The position numbers were made by a program, and so were the translations under genes. Shown here piece by piece: positions 15,972-24,005 of a DNA stretch of 41,878 nucleotides (position 1 is its first letter; each line of letters starts with the position of its first letter). The notes under the pieces were generated by a model that made no database searches, was not told the DNA's origin, and saw nothing but the letters and a program-made list of their open reading frames with translations. Source of the stretch: JBDRLH01 sp043813215. Lineage in GTDB: Bacteria; Patescibacteriota; Minisyncoccia; Minisyncoccales; JAQTPW01. The stretch lies in assembly GCA_043813215.1 (NCBI GenBank), contig JBDRLH010000018.1, positions 1 to 41,878 of the forward strand, in the 5' to 3' direction.

Positions 15972-16988
15972 ATGCCAAGAGATCAAAAAACAATCGTCAA
16001 TTCCGGGCATTATCAATTTTTAGGGACAGATAAATTTGATGACGGTGAAAAATCATTTGGTAAGGATTACCTTGCCTATCGGGAGAAGTGGAAAGAACAC
16101 CCTCAAAAAGGAATAGTGGGCGAGTTTCCTCTTCACCTTGATATCGAATCAACCAACAGCTGCAATTTAAGATGCCCAATGTGCGGCCGAAATTTTATGA
16201 AAGAAAAATTAGGCTTCATCGATTGGAATTTATTTGTAAAAATTGTTGACGAAGCGGCAAAATATCATCTTCCCTCAATAAAACTTAATTATCGCGGAGA
16301 ACCATTGCTGCATCCTAAGATTTCGGAAATGGTAAAATATGCCAAAAAGAAAGGGATTTTAGAGGTGCAATTTAACACCAACGGGCTTTTATTGAACGAA
16401 AAAAAAGCTAAAGAACTTATAGAGGCAGGTATAGATAGAATTATTTTTTCCTTTGATGCCGCCGATAAAAAAATCTATGAAAAAATCAGAAGAGGTTCTA
16501 ATTACAATATAGTTATAAAAAATATAAAGAAATTAGCCGAGATTAGGAATAAAAAAGGATTAAAAAGGCCCTTAATAAGAGTCCAGATGGTAAAAATGAG
16601 AATTAACAAAAAAGAGGTCGAATCTTTTATAAATATGTGGCTTCCGGTCGCGAATAGAGTTTCTGTAAGTACTGAAAGAAATCTTTTAGGAAGAAAAAAG
16701 AAATTAAAACACTTTTCCTGCCCTCAAATCTGGCAGAGATTGATGGTTTGTTGGGATGGCGAGGTCAGAATGTGTTGCGGAGATTGGTACGGAGAAATTA
16801 TTTTAGGAAACGCCAAGAAGAATAGCCTTTATAAAATCTGGCATGGTAAAAAATTAAATGAAATCAGAAAGCTTCATTTAGAAGGCAGATTTAATAAGAT
16901 ATCGCTTTGCGCTCGTTGCGAAGTCAATACGCCGAGATTTGATTCAGAGCTCCAGAAATTAGTGGAGAAAATTAATTCTTCAAAATAA
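15972..16988 (+). CDS. radical SAM/SPASM protein, copy 1
   Basis: A 338-residue radical SAM enzyme. CNLRCPMC (C64, C68, C71) binds the radical SAM cluster and RGEP (108-111) is the SAM-contact motif. C250, C260, C268, C269, C313 and C316 form a SPASM auxiliary-cluster domain (CWDGEVRMCC, CARCE). The N-terminal 50 residues contain a distinctive segment (NSGHYQFLGTDKFDDGEKSFG) ahead of the barrel. This segment is shared with the paralogue at 22964, and most of the sequence is clearly alignable between the two. The next gene, three bases on, is an SpsF-like cytidylyltransferase. SPASM proteins modify peptides or dehydrogenate or epimerise small molecules; here a sugar or carrier-linked substrate is likely, but that is inference. 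Confidence 0.87.
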   Translation: MPRDQKTIVNSGHYQFLGTDKFDDGEKSFGKDYLAYREKWKEHPQKGIVGEFPLHLDIESTNSCNLRCPMCGRNFMKEKLGFIDWNLFVKIVDEAAKYHLPSIKLNYRGEPLLHPKISEMVKYAKKKGILEVQFNTNGLLLNEKKAKELIEAGIDRIIFSFDAADKKIYEKIRRGSNYNIVIKNIKKLAEIRNKKGLKRPLIRVQMVKMRINKKEVESFINMWLPVANRVSVSTERNLLGRKKKLKHFSCPQIWQRLMVCWDGEVRMCCGDWYGEIILGNAKKNSLYKIWHGKKLNEIRKLHLEGRFNKISLCARCEVNTPRFDSELQKLVEKINSSK

Positions 16989-16990
16989 TC

Positions 16991-17788
16991 ATGGTAGAAA
17001 TAAATTCAAAAAATAAAGTCGTAATTCTTATCGCCGTCAGAATGAAGTCCGCTCGCTTGCCGAAGAAAGCCGTGGTTAAAATTGAAAGTAAATCGGCAAT
17101 AGAACATTTATTGGACAGGTTAAAATTAGCTAAAATTCCCAAGGCGATTGTGATTTGCACAACTAAAAACAGAGAAGACGATATTTTGGTTAAAATCGCC
17201 AAGAAAAATGGAGTTAAATGTTTCAGAGGCAGCAAAGAAGATGTTTTAGCCAGGTTTATCGGAGCGGCCGATGAAGAAAAAGCCGAAATAGTCGTTAGGG
17301 TGACGGGTGATAATATTTTAGTAGATCCTGTTTATCTGGATAAAATGATTAAATACCACATTAAAAACAAAGCAGATTATACCAGAACCGAAGGATTGCC
17401 TTCGGGAGTAAAATGCGAAGTGATGTCGGTCGCGGCTCTTAAAAAGACACGTAAACTTGCAGAAAGGCCTGAAAATAGTGAATATATGACGTGGTACTTC
17501 ACTAAAAATCCCGAATTTTTCAAGATTGCGACAATGCCGGTTCCTGAAAAATATTCCCGGCTGCGTTACCGGCTGACGATAGACGAGCCGAACGATTATA
17601 AGCTCCTGAAAATAATTTTTAAGAAGCTTTACAAAAAAGGGGAAAAACCATTTTTATGGCCTGAAATTGTGGAATTTTTAGACAAAAATCCCAAGCTCTT
17701 GGAAATCAACGCCAAAGTCGCCCACAAAGATTTTGCTAGAATGAAAAAAGAAATCAATATTAAATTAAAGAAAAAGCAATATGCCTAA
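16991..17788 (+). CDS. SpsF/NeuA-like cytidylyltransferase
   Basis: A 265-residue GT-A-fold nucleotidyltransferase of the acylneuraminate cytidylyltransferase / spore-coat SpsF group. VVILIAVRMKSARLPKKA near the N-terminus corresponds to the CTP-binding loop (ARxxSxRLPxK). DVLARFIGAA and VRVTGDNILVDP (metal-binding Asp) follow, then RYRLTIDEPNDY, a signature of this group. It would couple CTP to a sugar acid or related acceptor. It lies between a SPASM protein and a GT2-cytidylyltransferase fusion, so two CTP-dependent activation steps are adjacent. The substrate is unknown. The gene overlaps the next one by eight bases. Confidence 0.82.
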   Translation: MVEINSKNKVVILIAVRMKSARLPKKAVVKIESKSAIEHLLDRLKLAKIPKAIVICTTKNREDDILVKIAKKNGVKCFRGSKEDVLARFIGAADEEKAEIVVRVTGDNILVDPVYLDKMIKYHIKNKADYTRTEGLPSGVKCEVMSVAALKKTRKLAERPENSEYMTWYFTKNPEFFKIATMPVPEKYSRLRYRLTIDEPNDYKLLKIIFKKLYKKGEKPFLWPEIVEFLDKNPKLLEINAKVAHKDFARMKKEINIKLKKKQYA

Positions 17789-19160
17789 AATAAGCGTTTA
17801 TACGCCAACTTACAATTGTGCAAGATACTTAAAGACTGCCATCAATAGTATTCTTAAGCAGACCTATCAAGATTTTGAATTGATAATTATTGACGATGCC
17901 AGCAGTGATAATACTTGTGACATTCTCGATGATTATAAAAATAATCCGAAAATTAAAATATTCAGAAATGAAAAAAATATTGGTTTTGTGAGATCGGCGA
18001 TAAGAGCCATAGAGAAAGCCAATGGAGAATATATTATGAGATTAGACGCCGACGACTATCTCGATGAGAATGCCTTATTTGTTATGGCCAACATCTTGGA
18101 CAATCATCCGGAATTTGGAATGGTTTATCCCGATTACTTCGAAATCGACGAGAAGGGGAATATAATCGATTATTTCAGGAAAAACAAAATCGGAGAGGAA
18201 ATTAAATTAATGGATTTGCCGGCCAACGGTGCCTGCACATTAATGAGAAAATCCTGTTATAAATCTATCGGGGGATATCGTGACGATATCAGAATGCAGG
18301 ACAAATATGACATATGGATAAAATTCCTTAAAAAATTTGAGCCGTATAATGTAAATCTTCCATTGTTTTATTACAGAAGACACGGAGGTAATATTTCAAA
18401 TAATGCAAAAAAGATATTACAGACGAGAAGATATATAAAAGAAAAATTTATCGAAAAGAAATATAAAAAAACAAAGCCCAAAATTCTGGCAATAATACCC
18501 ACCAGGGCTAAATTTCCAATATACTCTGATTTTCCTATAAGAAAAATTGCCGGCAAACCTTTGATTTATTATCCAATAAGGGCGATAAAGGGGATTTCTT
18601 TGATTAAAAAAGCAATTTTTGTTACGGAAGATAAAGACTTAGCAAAAGAAGCAAAAAAGCATAATATCGAAACCATGATAAGGCCGGAAGAACTTGCCAC
18701 TTCCAGAATAGGCATTGAACCCACTATAAAATATGTTCTTAATCAAGTGAAGAAAAAAAATAAATTTATTCCGGATATCGTGGTAATTCTTTTTATAACC
18801 TCCCCCCTCATTACTTCTGAGCACGTAAAAGCGGCGATCGATACCCTGATGATTTATGATGCTGACAGTATAATTTCGGTTCAAGAAGATAAAAGATTTC
18901 ATCATAAACACGGAAGGTATGGCTTGGAGCCGATTTTTGAAAAAAGATTGCTACGCCAAGAAAAAGATTTGCTTTTTGAAGAAATTGGTTCCTTGGTAGT
19001 GACCAAAAGAAAATTTATAACAGATAAAAATTTGTTTGGGAAAAAAATTGGGCACATCGCTTTGGCCGATGAGGAGGCGATAGACATTGATAATAAATTT
19101 AAATTTTGGTTGGCCGAGCAGATTATTAAAAACAGGAATAAGATTAATAAATTAACTTAA
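17781..19160 (+). CDS. fusion: family 2 glycosyltransferase plus acylneuraminate cytidylyltransferase-like domain
   Basis: A 459-residue two-domain protein. Residues 1 to about 210 are a GT2 glycosyltransferase: ISVYTPTYNCARYLKTAI, then IIDDASSDNT and the metal-binding LDADDYL. Residues about 230-459 resemble CMP-sialic/ulosonic acid synthetases: ILAIIPTRAKFPIYSDFPIRK, GKPLIYYPIRAI, ILFITSPLITSEHV and a C-terminal EEAIDIDNKFKF, the usual 'iDiD...dl..ae' motif. The CTP-binding loop is altered compared with the standard ARGGSKRIP form. The fusion suggests that activation of an acid sugar and a glycosyl transfer step are coupled. Whether both domains are active is not known. Confidence 0.83.
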   Translation: MPKISVYTPTYNCARYLKTAINSILKQTYQDFELIIIDDASSDNTCDILDDYKNNPKIKIFRNEKNIGFVRSAIRAIEKANGEYIMRLDADDYLDENALFVMANILDNHPEFGMVYPDYFEIDEKGNIIDYFRKNKIGEEIKLMDLPANGACTLMRKSCYKSIGGYRDDIRMQDKYDIWIKFLKKFEPYNVNLPLFYYRRHGGNISNNAKKILQTRRYIKEKFIEKKYKKTKPKILAIIPTRAKFPIYSDFPIRKIAGKPLIYYPIRAIKGISLIKKAIFVTEDKDLAKEAKKHNIETMIRPEELATSRIGIEPTIKYVLNQVKKKNKFIPDIVVILFITSPLITSEHVKAAIDTLMIYDADSIISVQEDKRFHHKHGRYGLEPIFEKRLLRQEKDLLFEEIGSLVVTKRKFITDKNLFGKKIGHIALADEEAIDIDNKFKFWLAEQIIKNRNKINKLT

Positions 19161-19184
19161 ATAATAATTAAATAATTTAAATAT

Positions 19185-20009
19185 ATGCAAGAAAACACAA
19201 ATCAATTCGCGTTGCGCAGGCAGTGGGGGCCAAATTTTAATATCCCTAATGTTTTAAAAACTAATTTTGAACAACCATCGGAAATGGTGGTAATTGGCGG
19301 TCCTTGCGCTATTGAGTCTCCTGAGCAAATTGATAAAATTGTTCCGGAAATTTCAAAAGAGGTGACTTATTTCAGGGGAGGAGTTTTCAGGGCCGGCACA
19401 TATCCGCCAAAAGAAATTGGCTGGAACTGGGATTTATTAAAGTATTACAATCAAAAAGCAAAAGAATTCGGGAAAACAAATGCTGTCGATGTTTTGGATT
19501 TAAGGGATATCGATAAAATTGAACCTTATCTTGGAGCTTTTCAGGTAGGGATGAGGGCGGCTCAAAATTATGTTTTACTGGATGAATTATCAAAGCAGGA
19601 AAAACCGGTATTTTTAAAAAGAGGCGCTTGGGAAAAGTTAGACGAATGGCTTGGTTCTTTAGAATATTTAGTCAAAAGAGGAAAGAAAAATATTTATCTT
19701 ATTGAAAGGGGCATTGTCGGTTTTGACAACCATACGAGATATACTTTGGCCATATCTTCCATTCCCTCAATTAAAGCTATTTGCAACGTGCCGATTATTA
19801 TTGATGCCTGTCACGGAACAGGCAGAAGGGATATAGTGCCCGCTATGACTTATGCCGGAATCGGGGCCGGCGCCGCCGGAATTTTATTGGAAACTCATTA
19901 TGATCCAGAAAATGCCATGGGAGCTGATGCAGCCCAAACGATTAATTTCCAAACTTTTCACAAGACAGTGGCAAGGGCAAAAGAAATTTATGATATTGTC
20001 AGAAAATAA
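19185..20009 (+). CDS. DAHP-synthase-like 3-deoxy-ulosonate synthase
   Basis: A 274-residue TIM-barrel protein of the DAHP/KDO-8-phosphate synthase family, which condenses PEP with a phosphorylated aldose. GPCAIES (39-45), GMRAAQNY (122-129), LKRGAW (144-149) and DACHGTGRRD (207-216) are family signatures. The four metal ligands are present as C41, H210, E236 and D248, so it is probably a metal-dependent type Ib enzyme. The loop that normally reads KPRTS and holds erythrose-4-phosphate is RAGTYPP here (69-75). A changed acceptor sugar is therefore likely. No other shikimate gene is in the window, while several cytidylyltransferases that activate ulosonic acids are, so I read it as a pathway enzyme for a surface keto-deoxy sugar. 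An ordinary DAHP synthase cannot be excluded. Confidence 0.78.
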   Translation: MQENTNQFALRRQWGPNFNIPNVLKTNFEQPSEMVVIGGPCAIESPEQIDKIVPEISKEVTYFRGGVFRAGTYPPKEIGWNWDLLKYYNQKAKEFGKTNAVDVLDLRDIDKIEPYLGAFQVGMRAAQNYVLLDELSKQEKPVFLKRGAWEKLDEWLGSLEYLVKRGKKNIYLIERGIVGFDNHTRYTLAISSIPSIKAICNVPIIIDACHGTGRRDIVPAMTYAGIGAGAAGILLETHYDPENAMGADAAQTINFQTFHKTVARAKEIYDIVRK

Positions 20010-20010
20010 T

Positions 20011-21096
20011 ATGAAGCGAGACCTAAAAATTTTAGCAGATTTAGAAGAGAGGCTTGAAAAGTTTTTGGCTTTGGCAAAAAACGAAATTCATTCAAAGCCC
20101 TGGCTGGTCGTCGTGCTGATGCACGAGTATTACAGGAATCTTTATCCCCAAGATCCTTATCTTCCGTTTGACAAAAAAATATCAAATACAAGTAGAATAA
20201 AGTCTGTCTTAGAAAAGAACATTGAAATTTTAAAAAAGACAGATTATATTAAATCCTATTTTCCTAAAATTACCAGTTTGGATAATTTTGTGTCGGAAAA
20301 GCTTGATAATTATAAAAGTAAAACAAAAGGAAAAACTCAAAAAGTTTATGATATGCTCTGGAAAAAATTCAGCACAGCAAATTATTTGGAAGAAGCAAAA
20401 AGAATAATCATTGATAGGTTCAAAAACAGTAAATTTAATTTCCCGAAACTTAAAGGCAAAACGATCTTAGATCTCGGATGCGGGAGTGGGAGATATACAA
20501 TTGCTCTTACTTTGTTGACCGGAGCTAAAAAAGTTTACGGGATTGATTTAGACAGAGAGTCGATTAAAAGATGTAAAAAGATCGTAAATAAGGCAGGAAT
20601 TTCAAATATAGAATTCAAAGTTGCGGATGTTTTAGATATTCCCTTTGAAGATAATTTTTTCGATTTTATTTTTTGCAATGGCGTCTTGCATCATACTCTT
20701 GATATGAAAAAAGGGATGAGGGAATTTTATCGAGTATTGAAACCAAAATCCCGCGCCTATTTATATTTATATGGCGATGGAGGGATTTTTTGGCAGACAA
20801 GAAAAATGGCGCCTAAAATAATGAAAAAAATTCCTCAAGAATATACAATGGCAGTTTTAGACATAATAGGATTACCTAAATCACGTTTTTTATTCACCGA
20901 TAATTGGTATGTTCCCTTAGAACGACATACCACTAGAAAATATCTGGAAAGTTATCTTAAAAAAATAGGATTTTCAGCAATAGAAAAAATTATAAGCGGT
21001 CGACCTACCGACCTTGATAGTGTTGTCGCGCTTAATCATCAGGATTCGAAAATCATATGGGGCGACGGGGAACTTCGGTATTTTGTTGAAAAATAA
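20011..21096 (+). CDS. class I SAM-dependent methyltransferase with N-terminal helical extension
   Basis: A 361-residue protein. The first 130 residues are helical, Lys-rich and not recognised. The methyltransferase core follows: ILDLGCGSGRYT (motif I), YGIDLDRES (motif II), then VADVLDIPFEDNFFDFIFCNGVLHHT, the classic Methyltransf_11 pattern, and FYRVLKP. The C-terminal 100 residues (WQTRKMAPKIMKKI, FTDNWYVPLERHT) look like a substrate-binding addition. The open frame extends 53 codons upstream over the preceding gene, but ATG 20011, one base after that gene's stop, is the sensible start. Substrate is not known; methylation of a sugar hydroxyl or carboxyl is plausible from context. Confidence 0.8.
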   Translation: MKRDLKILADLEERLEKFLALAKNEIHSKPWLVVVLMHEYYRNLYPQDPYLPFDKKISNTSRIKSVLEKNIEILKKTDYIKSYFPKITSLDNFVSEKLDNYKSKTKGKTQKVYDMLWKKFSTANYLEEAKRIIIDRFKNSKFNFPKLKGKTILDLGCGSGRYTIALTLLTGAKKVYGIDLDRESIKRCKKIVNKAGISNIEFKVADVLDIPFEDNFFDFIFCNGVLHHTLDMKKGMREFYRVLKPKSRAYLYLYGDGGIFWQTRKMAPKIMKKIPQEYTMAVLDIIGLPKSRFLFTDNWYVPLERHTTRKYLESYLKKIGFSAIEKIISGRPTDLDSVVALNHQDSKIIWGDGELRYFVEK

Positions 21097-21105
21097 TAAA
21101 AAATT

Positions 21106-22959
21106 ATGTGTGGAATTTTTGGAACAATAAATAGTAAAAAAACCAAAGAAATCGGCCGGATCGCCTTTGAACTTTTGCGTCACAGAGGTCCTGACGACAG
21201 GGGCATAATTACTTTTCCCCAAGGCATGATGCTGAATACAAGGCTGTCTATTATTGATTTGAGTCCGACTGGCCACCAGCCGATGGTAAGTCGCGATGAG
21301 AATATATATCTAGTCTTTAACGGAGAAATATACAATTACCTTGAACTGAAAGATGAATTAAAAAGAGATTATATTTTTAGGACTAATACCGATACGGAGG
21401 TTATAATAGCTGCTTATCAAAAATGGGGTGAAAATTGTCTGAATAAATTTCGGGGGATGTTTGCTTTCGGGCTTTGGGATAAAAAACAAAAAAAGCTTTT
21501 TTGCGCAACAGATCGTTTTAGCATTAAACAGATATATTATTATTGCGATAAAAACACTTTTATTTTTTCTTCGGAAATAAAACCTATTTTGGCGAGTGGC
21601 GTAAAAGCCAAGCCAAACGACCAGGCTATTTATGATTTTTTATCGTTTGGATTCCAAGACCATGATGAAAATACTTTTTTCAAAAATATCTACCAACTGA
21701 GGCCCGCTCACTATCTTTTATTTAAAGACGGAAAGTTAAAAATGAAAAGATATTGGGATAAAAAAGAAGAAGAAATAGGAATTCTTAAGGAAAACAAAAA
21801 AGAAATTTTAAATAAATTAGATAAAAAATTAAGAGAAACAATCGCTTATCATTTAAGGAGCGACGTGGAGGTGGGATTAAGTTTGAGTTCAGGCTTGGAT
21901 TCAAATATGGTGAGAGCGATAGCCACTGATTTACTCGGTTCCTCCAAAAGAATTAAATGCTTTAATTTTAGTTTTGTAAATACTATTTATGACGAAAAAG
22001 AAAGATTGGTTAAACTAAATTTAAAAGATAAAAGATGCGATTTTTATTCGACTCCCATAACGCCTGACGATTTCTTTAAAAATTATTCGGAATTGATTTA
22101 TATAATAGAGGAACCGATCAGCGGATTGGGGATTTATGCTTATTGGCTGAATTGCCAGCACGTCCACGAAAGAGGAATAAAAGTATTGCTTGACGGACAA
22201 GGAGGTGATGAGGCCTTCGGGGGATATAAATATTATTATTATCACAGGTTTCTGAATCTCTGGAAGAGAAAACGCCTTAAAGAGCTACAAGAAGAAATAA
22301 AAGCTTTCAATTTAATAAACCAAGACAATATTAAATTTCCAGACGCTGATTTTGATAAATTTCTTCAAAAGAATACAATCTTCGGAGCGATGAAAGCTCC
22401 CGATGGAACATCCTTGGCAGCTGACTATTTAGCTTCTGGTTTTGCTAAAAAATTCAAGAAAAGAAACATAAAACCAGAAAAAAAATTCGAAAGCTCCCTG
22501 AGGAATGCAATCTATAACGATCTTATTTATTTCAAAATTCCAAAATTGCTACGTTTTCAAGATAAAGCCTCAATGTCATGGTCGGTGGAAACAAGAGTCC
22601 CTTTTTTAGACCATGAATTAATTGATCTTGCGTTTTCTTTGCCGGAAGAATGTCTTTTAAGAAATGGAGTAGGCAAATATGCATTCAAAAAGATTGGCGA
22701 AAGATATATCGAGCAATCTTTGATGAAAATTCCGAAACTCTATGTAGCAACTCCGCAAAGGGAATGGATAAGGCATGATCTTAAAAAAGAAATAATCAAA
22801 ATGATTGATGATTCGGTTTTGCAAAAAGAAGGGTATGTTGATGCTAAAAAACTAAAAGCAGAATACAACAATTATCTTCAGCAAAAAGACTTGGGAAATT
22901 CATTTTTTATTTGGAAATTTTTTTCACTAGAGCTTTGGTATAGAAATTTTATTAGATAA
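21106..22959 (+). CDS. asparagine synthase-like glutamine amidotransferase
   Basis: A 617-residue protein with the asparagine synthetase B layout. The mature N-terminal nucleophile is C2 (MCGIFG). The glutaminase domain carries LRHRGPDDRG and FNGEIYNYLELK. The synthetase domain has the ATP pyrophosphatase loop SSGLDS at 261-266, then LLDGQGGDEAFGGY and VETRVPFLDHEL. Length matches AsnB. In glycan clusters such homologues (for example WbpS in Pseudomonas O-antigen loci) amidate sugar acids, and this gene is flanked by glycan genes, including an upstream uronate epimerase. It may therefore convert a uronic or ulosonic acid to its amide. True asparagine synthesis is the alternative. Confidence 0.87.
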   Translation: MCGIFGTINSKKTKEIGRIAFELLRHRGPDDRGIITFPQGMMLNTRLSIIDLSPTGHQPMVSRDENIYLVFNGEIYNYLELKDELKRDYIFRTNTDTEVIIAAYQKWGENCLNKFRGMFAFGLWDKKQKKLFCATDRFSIKQIYYYCDKNTFIFSSEIKPILASGVKAKPNDQAIYDFLSFGFQDHDENTFFKNIYQLRPAHYLLFKDGKLKMKRYWDKKEEEIGILKENKKEILNKLDKKLRETIAYHLRSDVEVGLSLSSGLDSNMVRAIATDLLGSSKRIKCFNFSFVNTIYDEKERLVKLNLKDKRCDFYSTPITPDDFFKNYSELIYIIEEPISGLGIYAYWLNCQHVHERGIKVLLDGQGGDEAFGGYKYYYYHRFLNLWKRKRLKELQEEIKAFNLINQDNIKFPDADFDKFLQKNTIFGAMKAPDGTSLAADYLASGFAKKFKKRNIKPEKKFESSLRNAIYNDLIYFKIPKLLRFQDKASMSWSVETRVPFLDHELIDLAFSLPEECLLRNGVGKYAFKKIGERYIEQSLMKIPKLYVATPQREWIRHDLKKEIIKMIDDSVLQKEGYVDAKKLKAEYNNYLQQKDLGNSFFIWKFFSLELWYRNFIR

Positions 22960-22963
22960 AATT

Positions 22964-23992
22964 ATGAAAAAAATAAAAAAACAAAACAATACTATTATTA
23001 ATTCTGGTTATTTCGAGTTTTTAGGAACAGATAAAATTAAGGACGGAGAGAAGTCTTTCGGTCCAGAATATTTTGCTTATCGTAAAAAATGGCGAGAATT
23101 TCCCGAAAAGAAAATTGTCGCTGATTTCCCGCTTCATTTAGATATTGAATCAACCAATGCTTGCAATTTAAAATGTCCAATGTGCGGCCGGAATTGGATG
23201 AAAGAAAAAATCGGCTACATAAACTGGAATCTTTTTACTAAAATTATTGACGAAGCCGCAAAATATCATCTTCCCTCGGTTAAGTTTAACTACCGGGGAG
23301 AGCCCTTGCTTCATCCCGATATTGCCAAGATGATCAAATACGCCAAAGATAAAGGAATCTTAGAGGTTCAATTTAATACCAATGGATTTTTACTTAGCGA
23401 GAAGAAGGCAGAGGAATTAATTGATGCCGGCTTGGATAGAATAATTTTTTCTTTTGATGGGGCAACCAAAAAAACTTACGAGAAAATTAGAAAGGGTTCT
23501 AATTATGAACGAGTAATAAACAACATTAAAAATTTAGTTAGTCTTCGTAATGAAAAAGGATTAAAACGTCCCTTGACCAGAGTTCAAATGGTAAAAATGT
23601 CAATCAATGAAAAAGAAGTGGAAGATTTTATTCGGATGTGGCTTCCTATTTGTAATCGAGTTGCCATAAATCTTGAGGTTAATCTTTTAGGAAGCGAAGA
23701 GACTAAAACTAAAATACATTTTCCTTGCACTCAAATCTGGCAGAGATTAATGATTTGTTGGGACGGAGAAGTGAGGGTGTGTTGCAAAGATTGGTATGGA
23801 AAGCACCCCATAGGTAATGTTAAAAAAACAAGTATTTATAATATCTGGCACAGTGAAAAATTAAACAAAGTAAGGAAGTTTCATTCTGAAGGAAATTTTA
23901 ATCGGATTCCGGCTTGTGCTCACTGTGAAATGAATATTCCGAGATTGGATCTTAAATTGCAGAAACTCCTTAAAAAATACAACACTAAATAG
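22964..23992 (+). CDS. radical SAM/SPASM protein, copy 2
   Basis: A 342-residue paralogue of the protein at 15972. It has the same N-terminal segment (NSGYFEFLGTDKIKDGEKSFG), the same CNLKCPMC cluster motif (C67, C71, C74), RGEP and the same SPASM cysteines (CWDGEVRVCC, CAHCE). Long stretches are identical or conservatively changed. Differences cluster in the region after LLG (SEETKTKIHF here, RKKKLKHF in copy 1), which may set partner or substrate choice. It starts five bases after the amidotransferase gene. Retention of both copies in one cluster suggests two related reactions rather than redundancy (inference). Confidence 0.87.
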   Translation: MKKIKKQNNTIINSGYFEFLGTDKIKDGEKSFGPEYFAYRKKWREFPEKKIVADFPLHLDIESTNACNLKCPMCGRNWMKEKIGYINWNLFTKIIDEAAKYHLPSVKFNYRGEPLLHPDIAKMIKYAKDKGILEVQFNTNGFLLSEKKAEELIDAGLDRIIFSFDGATKKTYEKIRKGSNYERVINNIKNLVSLRNEKGLKRPLTRVQMVKMSINEKEVEDFIRMWLPICNRVAINLEVNLLGSEETKTKIHFPCTQIWQRLMICWDGEVRVCCKDWYGKHPIGNVKKTSIYNIWHSEKLNKVRKFHSEGNFNRIPACAHCEMNIPRLDLKLQKLLKKYNTK

Positions 23993-24005
23993 TAAAAAAA
24001 GATTT

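Noticed and set aside
19852..20010. 53-codon upstream extension of the methyltransferase at 20011
   Set aside because: It overlaps the conserved C-terminus of the DAHP-synthase-like gene in another frame; ATG 20011 is directly after that gene.
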